Shown: piece by piece, positions 28,083-37,748 of the stretch
How the letters are laid out: each line of letters opens with the position of its first letter
Position numbering within the stretch: the stretch's first letter is position 1
NCBI RefSeq assembly: GCF_001043115.1
Contig: NZ_LFME01000004.1
Location: 124,001 to 188,000, forward strand
Length of the DNA stretch: 64,000 nucleotides
Reading direction: 5' to 3'
DNA from: Xanthomonas sp. NCPPB 1128
GTDB taxonomy: Bacteria; Pseudomonadota; Gammaproteobacteria; Xanthomonadales; Xanthomonadaceae
Made by a program: the position numbers and the translations under genes
The notes under the pieces: model-generated
Seen by the model: only the letters and a program-made list of their open reading frames with translations
Databases searched by the model: none
Told to the model about the DNA's origin: nothing

Positions 28083-28149
28083 CAGGAGCGGCTTCAGCCG
28101 CGACCGGGCGTTCCTGAGTCATGCCTGTCGCGGCTGAAGCCGCTCCTAC
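28083..28149. repeat. REP-like inverted repeat pair
   Basis: CAGGAGCGGCTTCAGCCGCG faces CGCGGCTGAAGCCGCTCCTAC. It lies directly after the phosphatase gene and may end its transcript. Confidence 0.8.
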
Positions 28150-28274
28150 GAGTGCCACGGGGCCGGGGTAAATGCCGCCTGCCGTCACGGACCACTCAGC
28201 GCGGAAGGTCGATCATCGCGGTTCCCCCACGCGCCTGCGCCTGCGTGCGCCGCGCTCTTTGCCAGGATCCCGCC

Positions 28275-29297
28275 ATGTCCCCGACCCGTGCCGCCGCGCT
28301 GCCCGATACCATGACCGCGATCGAGATCCGCGAGCCCGGTGCGCCCGAGGTCTTGGTGCCGGTGCGCGCGCCGCTGCCGCACCCCGGGCGCGGCGAACTG
28401 CTGGTGCGCGTGGCCGCCGCCGGTGTGAACCGGCCCGACGTGATGCAGCGCCAGGGCAGCTATCCGCCGCCGCCCGGCGCCTCGCCGCTGCCGGGGCTGG
28501 AGTTCGCCGGCGAGGTGGTGGGTCTGGGCGAGGGCGTGGAGCGCTACCGCCTGGGTGACCAGGTCTGCGCGCTGGTCGCCGGCGGCGGCTATGCCGAGTA
28601 CGCGGTGGTGCACGAGCGCAACGCCCTGCCGGTGCCGGCGGCGCTGAGCCTGATCGAGGCCGCGGCGGTGCCGGAAACCTTCTTCACCGTCTGGACCAAC
28701 GTGTTCCAGCGCGGCCGTCTGCAGTCGGGCGAAACCCTGCTGGTGCACGGTGGCACCTCCGGCATCGGCAGCGTCGCCACGCTGCTCGGACGGGCCTTCG
28801 GTGCGCGGGTGATCAGCACCGTGGGCTCGGCCGACAAGCGCGCGGCCAGCCTGGCGCTGGGCGCGGAGGCAGCCATCCTGTACCGCGAGGAGGACTTCGT
28901 CGCCGAGACCAGGCGCCTGACCGAGGGCCGCGGCGCCGACGTGATCGTGGACCTGATCGGCGGCGACTACCTGGCGCGCAACTACCAGGCCGCGGCGCTG
29001 GACGGGCGCATCGTGCAGATCGGCATCCAGCAGGGCAAGGTGCGCGAACTGGACCTGATGCCGTTGCTGGCCAAGCGCCTGACCCATACCGGTTCGACCC
29101 TGCGTCCGCGCTCGGTGATGGAGAAGGCCGCGATCGCGCGGGAGCTGGAGGAGCGGGTGTGGCCGCTGCTGGCGCAGGGCAGGATCAAGCCGCAGGTGGA
29201 CCGCTGCTTCCCGCTGCACGAGGCGGCGCAGGCGCATGCGCTGATGGAATCCAGCGCGCATATCGGCAAGATCGTGCTGACGACGGCTGCGCAGTGA
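28275..29297 (+). CDS. NAD(P)H quinone oxidoreductase, PIG3-like
   Basis: A 340-residue zinc-free medium-chain reductase. The GroES-like domain has VAAAGVNRPDVMQRQGSYPP and PGLEFAGEVVGLGEG. The cofactor fold has VHGGTSGIGSVATLLGRAFG, and the later ADVIVDLIGGDYLARNYQAA is typical of the PIG3 (TP53I3) quinone reductases. Zinc ligands are absent. It reduces quinones with NADPH in the cytoplasm. The start ATG at 28275 has CAGGA upstream. It is flanked on both sides by REP-like hairpins, so it is monocistronic. Confidence 0.87.
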   Translation: MSPTRAAALPDTMTAIEIREPGAPEVLVPVRAPLPHPGRGELLVRVAAAGVNRPDVMQRQGSYPPPPGASPLPGLEFAGEVVGLGEGVERYRLGDQVCALVAGGGYAEYAVVHERNALPVPAALSLIEAAAVPETFFTVWTNVFQRGRLQSGETLLVHGGTSGIGSVATLLGRAFGARVISTVGSADKRAASLALGAEAAILYREEDFVAETRRLTEGRGADVIVDLIGGDYLARNYQAAALDGRIVQIGIQQGKVRELDLMPLLAKRLTHTGSTLRPRSVMEKAAIARELEERVWPLLAQGRIKPQVDRCFPLHEAAQAHALMESSAHIGKIVLTTAAQ

Positions 29298-29332
29298 ACC
29301 CGGGCATCGGTCGCGGCTAGCCGCCTGCTGCC

Positions 29333-29398
29333 GTAGGAGCGGCTTCAGCCGCGATGGGCATTCCCGGTAGAGCCCATCGCGGCTGAAGCCGCTCCTGC
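29333..29398. repeat. REP-like inverted repeat pair
   Basis: GTAGGAGCGGCTTCAGCCGC is paired with CGCGGCTGAAGCCGCTCCTG across a variable loop. It lies between the quinone reductase and the MscS-type gene. Confidence 0.8.
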
Positions 29399-29568
29399 GC
29401 GCGATCCCGGTGGTGAAGGGAGGCAACCCTCGTCGGTGGCCATCGTGCGCGCCGGCGTTCCGCGCCTCCGCAACATACCCAGCGCCAACACGCTGGCCCG
29501 GTTCAAGCGCCGCGCCGTATAGTGCGCCGCACGCGCGGTGGTCCGCGCTTACCCATGCCGGTCCCTGC

Positions 29569-31995
29569 GTGCGCCTGCTGCCCCGTTCCGCATCCTCGTC
29601 TTCCCTGTTGCGTTACGCCCTGCTGCTGTTGTGGCTGTGTGCGGCGGTGGCTGCGGCCCAGCCGCAGGATGCCGCCGACGCGCCGCCGGACCCGCAGACC
29701 CTGCTGGACAGCGCCGCAAAGTCGCTGAAGGACGCGCGTGGCAAGGAGGTGGATGCAGGCAACCAGACCGCCTTCCAGGACCTGGTCACGCAGGTCTCGG
29801 ACGCCTCCAACGATGCGCAGACCGCGGTCGACGCCCTTGCGCCGCAGCTGGCACAGGTGGAGGCACGCCTACAGCAGCTCGGCCCCGCCGCCACCGGCGA
29901 TTCGCCCGACATCGCCGCACAGCGCAAGGCGCTGACCAAGCAGCGCGACAGCCTGGACTCGGGAGTCAAGCGCGGCAAGCTGATGGTGGTGGAAGCACGA
30001 CAACTGGCCGACGAGATCGAACGCGCGCGCGCCGAGCATTTCAGCCAGGAACTGTCGCTGCGCTCGCCCTCGCCGCTGTCGCCGGCGCTGTGGAAGCAGA
30101 TCGCCGCCGATTTCCCCGACGACCAGGCCAAGCTGCTGGCGCTGTACACCCTCGGCATGCAGTCGCTGCAGGACGCGATCGCCGAGCATGGCAGCGGTGC
30201 GCTCGGCGTCGGCATCGCCATCGCGATGATCCTGCTGTTCCCGTTGCGCTACCTGCTGCGTTGGTTGGGCAAGCGCTATGCGGTGTCGCGCGCGCCGGGC
30301 AGCCGCTTGCGCCGATCGGGTCTGGCGATCTGGTTCCTGTTGCTGGGCACGTTGACCCCGGGCCTGGCCGCGCTGGCCCTGGCCGAAGCGCTGCGCAGCA
30401 TCGAGGCGGTGCCGGAGCGCCTGGACGCAGTGCTCAACGGCTTCGTGGTGGTCAGCTTCGCCGCGGCCTTCATGGGCTCGCTCGGCGCCAGCGTGCTGCT
30501 GCCGAACCAGCCGAGCTGGCGCCTGTTCCCGATCGACGACGCGACCGCGCGGCGCCTGCGCAAGTACACCTGGGCCACCGCGGCGCTGGCCTGGCTCAGC
30601 AGCATGCTGCTGGTGATCAATCAGGCCGCGCGCACCAGCGACTCGGCCACCGTCGCCGCCGACGGGGTGATCGCGCTGGTCTACGGCGTGCTGATCCTGG
30701 CCACCCTGACCAGCCTGTCGCGGCTGCGCCGGCGCCAGTACGCCGAAGCGGCGGAGCAGGCCCTGGCCAACGCGCAACCGCCGCCGCCCGGGCAGCACGG
30801 TGGTGCGCTGGCGCTGATCGGCGTGCTGGTCAAGGTCGCGGTGGTGGTGGCGCTGCTGGCGGCGCTGCTGGGCTATCTGCACCTGGGCCTGTTCATCACC
30901 CGGCAGATCATCTGGATCACCATGATCGTCGGCGCGGTGCGTCTGCTGATGACCTTCGCCGACGACTTCGCGCTGTGGTTGTTCGCCAGCGAAGGCCGCA
31001 TCGGCCGTGCCGCCAATGGCGCCTTCGGAGTGCGCTCGAGCCGCCTGGAGCAGGCCGGGGTGCTGACCTCGGCGCTGCTGCGGGTGGTGCTGCTGCTGAT
31101 CGGGATCGGCGCGCTGCTGATGCCGTTCGGCACCAACGTCTCGATCGTCTCGGACTGGTTCTCGCTGCTGTCCGACGGCATCCGCGTCAGCGACAAGGTG
31201 GTGCTATACCCCGGCGCGATCGTCCGCTCGGTGCTGGTGCTATTGCTCGGCCTGGGCGTCATGCAATACCTGCATCGCTGGCTGACCCAGACCTATCTGC
31301 CCAAGACCGAACTGGACGATGGCTCGCGCAACTCGATCAGCACGGTGGCGCGCTATGTCGGCATCATCCTGGCGGCCTTGTGGGCGCTGGCCGCACTGGG
31401 CATCGGCCTGGAGCGGATCGCGCTGGTGGTCAGTGCGTTGTCGGTCGGTATCGGCTTCGGCCTGCAGTCGATCACCCAGAACTTCGTGTCCGGCCTGATC
31501 CTGCTCGCCGAGCGCCCGGTCAAGATCGGCGACTGGATCAAGATCGGCGACCAGGAGGGCGATGTGCGCCGGATCAGCGTGCGCGCCACCGAGATCCAGG
31601 TCGGCGATCGCTCCACCCTGATCGTGCCCAACTCCGAACTGATCACCAAGACCCTGCGCAACATGACCCTGGCCGGGCCGCTGGGCCGGGTGCAGATCCA
31701 GTTCGCGGTGTCGCTGGGCACCGACGTGACCAAGCTGCGCGCGCTGCTGCTGGAGTTGTACGCGGCACATCCGGGCGTGCTGGACGATCCGGCGCCATCG
31801 GTATTCATCGATTCCATCGCCAGTGGCCACGTCACCCTCAACAGCTTCGCCTACGTGGCCTCGCCGCGGCTGACCTACGGCACGCGCAGCGAACTGTTCT
31901 TCGCCCTGCTGCAGCGCCTGGCCGAGGAGGGCATCGCCCTGGAGTCGCCGCAGGAAGTGAAGCTGTTACGCGATCCGCGGGAGAGCCGGGATTAG
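29569..31995 (+). CDS. Large MscS-family mechanosensitive channel with DUF3772
   Basis: About 808 residues from a GTG at 29569. The signal peptide (LLRYALLLLWLCAAVAAAQ) leads to a coiled periplasmic DUF3772 domain (residues 30-180), about nine membrane segments and a C-terminal MscS module (residues 590-790). That module shows VVSALSVGIGFGLQSITQNF, GLILLAERPVKIGDWIKIGD and GDVRRISVRATEIQVGDRST. It opens under membrane tension to protect against osmotic downshift. The start is assigned because the signal peptide begins there, since the frame is open upstream without a credible start. Its stop codon TAG lies inside a GGGATTAGGGATTGGGGATT repeat. Confidence 0.88.
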   Translation: MRLLPRSASSSSLLRYALLLLWLCAAVAAAQPQDAADAPPDPQTLLDSAAKSLKDARGKEVDAGNQTAFQDLVTQVSDASNDAQTAVDALAPQLAQVEARLQQLGPAATGDSPDIAAQRKALTKQRDSLDSGVKRGKLMVVEARQLADEIERARAEHFSQELSLRSPSPLSPALWKQIAADFPDDQAKLLALYTLGMQSLQDAIAEHGSGALGVGIAIAMILLFPLRYLLRWLGKRYAVSRAPGSRLRRSGLAIWFLLLGTLTPGLAALALAEALRSIEAVPERLDAVLNGFVVVSFAAAFMGSLGASVLLPNQPSWRLFPIDDATARRLRKYTWATAALAWLSSMLLVINQAARTSDSATVAADGVIALVYGVLILATLTSLSRLRRRQYAEAAEQALANAQPPPPGQHGGALALIGVLVKVAVVVALLAALLGYLHLGLFITRQIIWITMIVGAVRLLMTFADDFALWLFASEGRIGRAANGAFGVRSSRLEQAGVLTSALLRVVLLLIGIGALLMPFGTNVSIVSDWFSLLSDGIRVSDKVVLYPGAIVRSVLVLLLGLGVMQYLHRWLTQTYLPKTELDDGSRNSISTVARYVGIILAALWALAALGIGLERIALVVSALSVGIGFGLQSITQNFVSGLILLAERPVKIGDWIKIGDQEGDVRRISVRATEIQVGDRSTLIVPNSELITKTLRNMTLAGPLGRVQIQFAVSLGTDVTKLRALLLELYAAHPGVLDDPAPSVFIDSIASGHVTLNSFAYVASPRLTYGTRSELFFALLQRLAEEGIALESPQEVKLLRDPRESRD

Positions 31996-32110
31996 GGATT
32001 GGGGATTCGGGATTGGTAAAGCGCGAAGCGGCTTTGGCCGCCAGCTAGCGGCGCTGCAGGTCGCGGCTGAGCCGCTCCCACGAATCCCCAATCCCGACTC
32101 CCCAATCCCG
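31989..32110. repeat. Inverted pair of GGGATTGGGGATT repeats
   Basis: GGATTAGGGATTGGGGATTC (31989-32016) faces AATCCCCAATCCCGACTCCC (32083-32110). The pair lies between the convergent MscS-type and UbiB-like genes, may act as a two-way terminator, and provides the stop codon of the former. Confidence 0.75.
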
Positions 32111-32115
32111 GCCCC

Positions 32116-33807
32116 TCAGCGCCTGCCGCGCTCCTCGCGGGCGCGGATGCGCCGGTCGAACAGTACCGCGCTGACCACGATGCCCAGGCCCAGGATCACG
32201 CCGAGCAGGAACAGCACCATCGCGATCGCGGGGTAGCCGAACAGCTTGCTGCCGGTGTCGATGCGCATCATCTGCGTGGAGGCCAGGATCAATGCGGCGG
32301 TGACGATGCCGGCGGCGACGCGATTGGCGATCTTCTGCAGGCTCTCCATCAGCCGCGATTCCTCCAGCCCGGCCACGCGCACCTGCAGGCGGTTCTCCGC
32401 GGCCAGGGTGAGGATGTCCGAGAGCCGGCGCGGGCCTTCGCGCAGCAGCGCCTGCAACTCCATCGCTTCGCTGGCCAGGTTGGCCGCCGACAGCGACTTC
32501 TTCAGCCGCGCGCGCATCACGTGCTGCAACTGGTCCTCCACCACCACGCGCGTGTCCAGGTGCGGCGACAGCGCCCGGCACACCGCTTCCAGGTTCAGCA
32601 GGGTCTTGCCGAGCAGGCTCAGCTCGGGCGGCGTGCGCAGCCCGTAGGTGGTGGCGATGCGCACCAGGTCCAGCACCACCCGGCCTTCGGACATGGCGTC
32701 GTGCGCGGCGTAGCGGGCGATCATCTGCCCGGTCTCGCGCTGGTAGCGCTCCTCGTCGAAGTCCTCCAGGCGCGTGCTCAGCGCGATGGTTTCCTCGGCC
32801 ACTTCCTCGCCGCGGCCGTCGACCGCCGCGAACAGCAGCTTGAGCAGGCGTTCGCGCAGCTTCGGCGGCACGTGCGCGACCATGCCCAGGTCGAAGATCG
32901 CCAGGCGCCCGTCGGCGAGCACGCGCAGGTTGCCCGGATGCGGGTCGGCGTGGATCTCGCCGTGCACGAACATCTGGTCCAGGTAGCCGCGCACCAGCGC
33001 CGCGGCCAGGTCGTCCATCGGTTGCTCGGTGCGGCGCAGCCCGGAGATCTTGTCCACGCGCACGCCTTCGGCCAGCTGCATGGTCAGCACGCGGCGGCTG
33101 CACAGGTCCCACACCGGCTGCGGCACCCACAGCTGCGGGAACGGACGCAGGTGCTCGCCGAAGCGCGCAAGGTTCTCGGCCTCGGCCTCGTAGTTCAGTT
33201 CCGCCAGCAGCGCCTTGCCGAACTCGGCCAGCCAGTCGGCGAAGCGGATGCGCCGGCCCAGCCCGGTCAGCTTGTCGGCGGCGCTGGCGAAACTGCGCAG
33301 CACCTCCAGGTCCGAGCGCACCTGCGCGGCGACCTCGGGCTTCTGCACCTTGATCGCCACCGGGGTGCCGTCGCGCAGCGCGGCGCGGTGCACCTGCGCC
33401 AGCGAGGCGCTGCCCAGCGGCGTGTCGTCGAAGGCGGAGAAGGCCTTGTTGATGCCGACGCCGAGTTCGGCCTCGACGATCTCGCGGATGCGCTCGCTCG
33501 GAATCGGCGCGGTGTTCTCCTGCATCCGCTCCAGGGCGGTGGCGAACTCCGGCGGCACCACGTCCGGGCGGGTGGACAGCATCTGCCCGAGCTTGACGAA
33601 GGTCGGACCCAGCGCTTCCAGGTCGGTGACGAACTGCTCCGGCGTGCCTTCCGGCGGCAGCTCGTGCTCGCCCTGGGCGGTCTCCATGTCCATCCCGGAA
33701 AACACCCCGGAGCTGCGGTAGCGCAGCAGCAGGCGCAGGATCTGGGTACGGCGGCTGAGGCCGCCGATCACGTGCGGGGTGTCCGCAGCGTCGTGCGTCG
33801 CGCTCAA
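32116..33807 (-). CDS. UbiB/ABC1-family atypical kinase
   Basis: A 563-residue protein-kinase-like ATPase of the ABC1/UbiB group, which supports ubiquinone biosynthesis or lipid homeostasis. The family KxGQ motif is in PTFVKLGQMLSTRPDVVP. The Ala-rich nucleotide loop is GSASLAQVHRAAL, with catalytic Lys in VAIKVQKPE, and the catalytic and metal motifs are GEIHADPHPGNL and LAIFDLGMVAH. Two membrane segments end the protein (IVTAALILAS and AIAMVLFLLGVILGLGIVV). The start is TTG at 33807 with GGAG 9 bases upstream, and no ATG gives a family-like N-terminus. It may be a paralogue of ubiB. Confidence 0.85.
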   Translation of the reverse strand: MSATHDAADTPHVIGGLSRRTQILRLLLRYRSSGVFSGMDMETAQGEHELPPEGTPEQFVTDLEALGPTFVKLGQMLSTRPDVVPPEFATALERMQENTAPIPSERIREIVEAELGVGINKAFSAFDDTPLGSASLAQVHRAALRDGTPVAIKVQKPEVAAQVRSDLEVLRSFASAADKLTGLGRRIRFADWLAEFGKALLAELNYEAEAENLARFGEHLRPFPQLWVPQPVWDLCSRRVLTMQLAEGVRVDKISGLRRTEQPMDDLAAALVRGYLDQMFVHGEIHADPHPGNLRVLADGRLAIFDLGMVAHVPPKLRERLLKLLFAAVDGRGEEVAEETIALSTRLEDFDEERYQRETGQMIARYAAHDAMSEGRVVLDLVRIATTYGLRTPPELSLLGKTLLNLEAVCRALSPHLDTRVVVEDQLQHVMRARLKKSLSAANLASEAMELQALLREGPRRLSDILTLAAENRLQVRVAGLEESRLMESLQKIANRVAAGIVTAALILASTQMMRIDTGSKLFGYPAIAMVLFLLGVILGLGIVVSAVLFDRRIRAREERGRR

Positions 33808-34250
33808 GGTGGGCTCCGGGCAAGGGTAGGCGCCGTCGAGTGTGGCGACGGCCGGGTCGTTGCGCGGTGAATCCCGCGGCGCGCATCGCCGGTTCGCCGC
33901 CGACGGGAGGCGCTTGCATCCACTGCCGGGAGACGGGGCCGATGATCGCTGTCCACGCGACCGGTGCAGTCCCGCACCATGGTCCCCGTACAGCCGGTCT
34001 GTCGTCTTCGACACCCGGCCCGCGGTCGCTGGCGATGGCGGCGGCGTCATGGTGATGCGTCGTATCCTGCCGCATTGCGAATAGCGAGGGTCGGAGCGAG
34101 CGGAATGCAGCGGAGCGCGTGGGCGAGGTCGATCGGAGTGCTTCAGCATTACCGCGTGTGGCGCGGTCACCGGCGCGACGCGCCAGAGACCACACCACGG
34201 GAAGGCGCGATGCGCGCAAAGACACGCGGTCTCGGCATGGCTGTCGCCCG
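33808..34250. other. Gene-free stretch of 443 bases
   Basis: Open frames here are short, overlap in both strands and have no recognisable content. No repeat family member or terminator was found. Promoters of the two flanking genes are presumably inside. Confidence 0.4.
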
Positions 34251-34391
34251 ATGAGCAGACGCCGGCTCGCGCTGCTGGTGGCGGTGGTGGTCCTGGCGCT
34301 GCTGGTCATGGTCTGGCTGGGCGACGCCGGTGCCGGCGTCACCACCGAGGTGCGCAGCGCCTTGCGGGCCTTCGCGCGTGCCCTGTTCTGA
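34251..34391 (+). CDS. Small single-helix membrane protein
   Basis: A 46-residue peptide with basic start MSRRR and a hydrophobic segment LALLVAVVVLALLVMVWLGD, then a short amphipathic tail. The layout is positive-inside with one membrane helix. There is no homologue I recognise. It precedes the XAC2610-like gene by about 85 bases and might share its transcript. Coding status is supported only by composition and a credible start. Confidence 0.4.
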   Translation: MSRRRLALLVAVVVLALLVMVWLGDAGAGVTTEVRSALRAFARALF

Positions 34392-34476
34392 CGCCACAGG
34401 TGGCCAGCCGCCCCTGTTCCAGTGCCGCGGCTGCGCTTACCCTGGGCGTTCGCTGTCACCTGCCCGGAGCGCCGCC

Positions 34477-35625
34477 ATGTCCGTCCTCGTTTTGCCCGCC
34501 GTCCGCCGTGCCACTGTGCTTGTCGCGTGCGCGTTGCTGGCCGTGCTGCTGTCGGCGAACGCGACCGCCGCGGCCGCGCCGCAGCGCTATGCCGGCGAGG
34601 ATTTCGACGCCAAGGCCTTTGCTGCCAGCAAGCGCCGCAGCTACGAGCTGCAGGACTTTTCCGACCGCTACCGCGCGACGCTAGAGGTCGAGGACAACGA
34701 CGGGGTGTTCCGGCCCGGGATCGTGCGCGTGTTCGCCCGCGGCAACGCCACGCCGCTGCTCGAAGTGGCCTCGCCAGAGTTGGTGGTGGACACCGATGCC
34801 AAGGGCACCAAGGTCAAGGCCAACGTGCACGAGTTGCCGTACGGCGAACAGAGTGTGCTGATCTACGACGATTTCAATTTCGACGGCATCAAGGACCTGG
34901 CGGTGATGGACGGCCAGAACAGTTGCTATCACGGCCCGTCCTACCAGGTGTATCTGGGCACGGCCGATGGTTTCGAGGCCAGTCCCGGCTTCACCGAGTT
35001 GGCGCAGAGCAACTGTGGTCTGTTCCAGGTGGATGCCAAGGCGCGTGAGATCCACACCATGACCAAGGACGGCTGCTGCTGGCATCAGTACGCGACGTAC
35101 ACGGTGCGCGATGGTGAGCCGCTGCTGGAGCGCGAAGTGGTAGAAGATGCGCGCAGCGAGGGGCCTGGCTTGGCCCAGGAGACGATCTACCGCGACCGTG
35201 CCGGCAAGCGCGTGGCCGACACGCACTACCTGTGGGACGACGAAGGCGGCACCACCGCGGGCGAGCGCAAGATCCTGCTCGAGTTCCGCCTGGCGCCGGC
35301 CGGCAAGCGCATCGTGGTGTTCGCCAATGTCGGCGACGGTGCCAGCAGCAAACCGTTCTATGCGGCGATCGGCGCGCAGCAACGGGTGGACCTGCTGTAT
35401 CCGGATGCCGAACGCGAGGCCATGGACTACGACGCGGACCGCCACGTGCTCAGCTTCGAGCGTGGCGACACCACGTACCGCATCGTCGGCAATGCGCAGG
35501 GGGGGCCGCAGCGCATGGAGGTGGTGGTGCGCGGCAAGACCCAGCCACTGGCGCTGCAGCCCGGCTCGGTGCAAGGCTCGCTGCAGGCGGTGGCGCAGGT
35601 GCTGGAGGCTGCGTCGGCGGAGTAG
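34477..35625 (+). CDS. XAC2610-like secreted protein with FG-GAP-like motif
   Basis: A 382-residue protein with a signal peptide (ATVLVACALLAVLLSANATA). The middle carries IYDDFNFDGIKDLAVMDG followed by GPSYQVYLGTADGF, the pattern of calcium-binding FG-GAP/EF-like loops seen in the XAC2610-related family. In X. citri, XAC2610 is a periplasmic inhibitor protecting against a type IV effector lysozyme. That role cannot be transferred here, as no effector or secretion gene is adjacent and this protein is longer. It has Cys pairs (NSCYHG, NCGLF, GCCWHQ). The cellular location is probably the periplasm. Confidence 0.65.
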   Translation: MSVLVLPAVRRATVLVACALLAVLLSANATAAAAPQRYAGEDFDAKAFAASKRRSYELQDFSDRYRATLEVEDNDGVFRPGIVRVFARGNATPLLEVASPELVVDTDAKGTKVKANVHELPYGEQSVLIYDDFNFDGIKDLAVMDGQNSCYHGPSYQVYLGTADGFEASPGFTELAQSNCGLFQVDAKAREIHTMTKDGCCWHQYATYTVRDGEPLLEREVVEDARSEGPGLAQETIYRDRAGKRVADTHYLWDDEGGTTAGERKILLEFRLAPAGKRIVVFANVGDGASSKPFYAAIGAQQRVDLLYPDAEREAMDYDADRHVLSFERGDTTYRIVGNAQGGPQRMEVVVRGKTQPLALQPGSVQGSLQAVAQVLEAASAE

Positions 35626-35674
35626 GGGTGACGGGGCCTTGCTCCCAAGACGCTGGCGATTCCTGCTTGTGCGC

Positions 35675-35918
35675 GTCGGGACTGAAGTCCCTCCCACAGT
35701 GCACCCGGACAGCGCATTGCAGCCCCGATGGCGCCATCTGTAGGAGCGGCTTCAGCCGCGACGGGCGTTCCCGGTAAAGCCTGTCGCGGCTGAAGCCGCT
35801 CCTACAAAGGCTGCAGCCGGCGATGGTCCTCGAACTGCATGTGAATCTGCGTGCGTGTGCAGTGATGACGCCACGCATGAGGCATGGGGTTCGTCGTAGG
35901 AGCGGCTTCAGCCGCGAC
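35675..35918. repeat. Cluster of REP-like elements
   Basis: A diverged arm GTCGGGACTGAAGTCCCTCC (35675-35698), a full inverted pair GTAGGAGCGGCTTCAGCCGC..CTAC (35740-35805) and a lone arm (35896-35918) fill most of the 370-base gap between convergent genes. No coding sequence is apparent there. Confidence 0.8.
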
Positions 35919-35995
35919 AGCCGTTACCGACGATGCCTGCTGCCCTGGTTACCCAGACCTGCCTTGCGCCGCGTTGGCCGACCCGAACGGCCGCT

Positions 35996-37621
35996 TCACC
36001 GCCAGGCCGCGAACGCCCGTGCGACCGCTTCGGCGCCAGGATCGATCACGCCGCGCAGTGCGTCCGCAGGCACCGTGGCGGCGCGGCCGGCACCGGCGCG
36101 GGTGAGCTGTGCGGTGGCATCTGCGCCTGCGCGGGCGGCGCGCGCGGCGGCGTCCACGCCCGCGCTCTGCGCCAGGGCATCCAGCGCCGGCAGCAGTGCA
36201 TCGAGCAGGGTGCGGTCGCCGCGTTGCGCGCCGCCGTAGTGCTGCATCCGCGCCACCCCGGCCTGTAGCGCCTGCACCCAGTCGCGGCCGTCCGCCAGCG
36301 CACCTGCGGCGGTGGTGAACAGGATCGACAGCAACACGCCGCTGGAGCCGCCCATGCTGTGTTCGATCGTCGCCGCCAGGCCGCGCGCCAGTGCCGCGGC
36401 GTCGCCGGTGGCCAGCGCATCGGTGTCCAGTGCCTGCTGCAGGGCGCGCGCGCCGGCGGCGAAGGTGCTGCCGGCGTCGCCATCGCCGCTGCGCGCGTCC
36501 AGCGCGTCCAACTCCGCCTGCGCGGCGATCAGCGCCTGCGCCACCCGCGCCAGCCCTGCGGCGCACTGCGCATCGCGCGTGCCATCGCGGTGGCTATCGT
36601 CGCGCTTCAGTGCCGGAGCGAAGGTCTGGACTGCATGCGGCACGCGCACGCCGGGCCAGCCCAGGGTTTGCACCGGCGCCTGCAGCGCGGCGAGCACGTC
36701 GGCATCGGCCGGGGCGAGGGTGATCGAGAAACCGTGCATGTCCATCGAGGTCATCAGCGCCGCCGGCAACGGCATCAACGCGACCCTCGCGACGCCGATG
36801 CGCTGCAGCGCCAGCCGCGTCAGCACGCCCAGTTCCTGCGTCGAGCAGCCGCCGAGGTCGTTGAGCATCAGCACCAGCGGCGCGTCGGCGCCCAGGCGGG
36901 CATCGGCCAGCGCCAGCAGCGGGTCCAGCACCAGCGCCAGCGCCTCCTCCGCCGTGCCGGGCTGCACCGGCCGGGCACCCGGCTCGTTGTGGATGCCCAG
37001 GCCCAGTTCCGGCGCGCGGCGGCCGACCTGCTGGCCCGGCACGCTGCAACTGGACAAGGCCATGCCCAGCGACAGCAGGCGGTCGGCGAAGGCCTGGCCG
37101 CGCTGCGCCAGCTCGGCCAGCGGCACGCCCTCGCGCGCCAGGTGGCCCACGTACTTGTGCACCAGCACCGTGCCGGCGAGGCCGCGCGGCTGCGCGGCGT
37201 CGGGCAGGGCGATGTCGTCGGCGACCAGCACGCTGGCCACGTCGATGCCCTCGGCGCGAGCGCGCTCGGCGGCCAGACCGAAGTTGAGCCGGTCGCCGGT
37301 GTAGTTCTTGATCACCAGCAGCACGCCGGGCGCGTCGGCGCAGGCGCGGATCGCCGCCAGCACCGCCTCCACGCCGGGCGAGGCGAACAGGTCGCCGGCG
37401 ATGGCGCCGCTGAGCATGCCCGGGCCGACGAAGCCGGCATGCGCCGGTTCGTGCCCGGCACCGCCGCCGGACAGCACCGCGACCTGACGCGGATCGCGCG
37501 CGGCCTGCAGCACGATGCGGGTGCCGCTGTCGGCCTCCGAGAGCAGCAGCGGTTGCAGCATGGCCGCGGCCGCGAGCACGTCGTCGACGATGGCGCGGGG
37601 GGCGGTGAGGAACTGGTCCAT
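35996..37621 (-). CDS. ATP-dependent dihydroxyacetone (glycerone) kinase, DhaK-DhaL fusion
   Basis: A 541-residue fused kinase that phosphorylates dihydroxyacetone to DHAP. The DhaK domain (residues 1-330) has VAVLSGGGAGHEPAHAGFVG and VIKNYTGDRLNFGLA, with the substrate His region SSCSVPGQQVG and LGIHNEPGA. The DhaL nucleotide domain (residues 345-541) has DARSGDGDAGSTFAAGARAL with the acidic metal ligands and HSMGGSSGVLLSILF. The start at 37621 has AAGGAGACGCC before ATG. No PTS-type DhaM is nearby, which agrees with the ATP-using class. It could complement the glp genes in triose catabolism. Confidence 0.9.
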   Translation of the reverse strand: MDQFLTAPRAIVDDVLAAAAMLQPLLLSEADSGTRIVLQAARDPRQVAVLSGGGAGHEPAHAGFVGPGMLSGAIAGDLFASPGVEAVLAAIRACADAPGVLLVIKNYTGDRLNFGLAAERARAEGIDVASVLVADDIALPDAAQPRGLAGTVLVHKYVGHLAREGVPLAELAQRGQAFADRLLSLGMALSSCSVPGQQVGRRAPELGLGIHNEPGARPVQPGTAEEALALVLDPLLALADARLGADAPLVLMLNDLGGCSTQELGVLTRLALQRIGVARVALMPLPAALMTSMDMHGFSITLAPADADVLAALQAPVQTLGWPGVRVPHAVQTFAPALKRDDSHRDGTRDAQCAAGLARVAQALIAAQAELDALDARSGDGDAGSTFAAGARALQQALDTDALATGDAAALARGLAATIEHSMGGSSGVLLSILFTTAAGALADGRDWVQALQAGVARMQHYGGAQRGDRTLLDALLPALDALAQSAGVDAAARAARAGADATAQLTRAGAGRAATVPADALRGVIDPGAEAVARAFAAWR

Positions 37622-37748
37622 GGCGTCTCCTTGGCGATGCGGTGCGGGACTGCGCAGCAGGGTAGCCGAGTGCGGGTGAGGCGGCGACGCGCGGCGCCGG
37701 CGCACGATCTCGGCGAGAATGGCGGCGATCTCCCCGGCAGGAATGCGC

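Noticed and set aside
29410-29568. Upstream extension of the MscS-type gene
   Set aside because: The frame is open but Arg/Pro/Ser-rich. A clear signal peptide begins at the GTG at 29569, so the extension would bury it.
34477-35625. Type IV effector-immunity pair at the XAC2610-like gene
   Set aside because: No lysozyme-like effector, XVIPCD-type C-terminus or secretion gene is adjacent, so only family resemblance is claimed.
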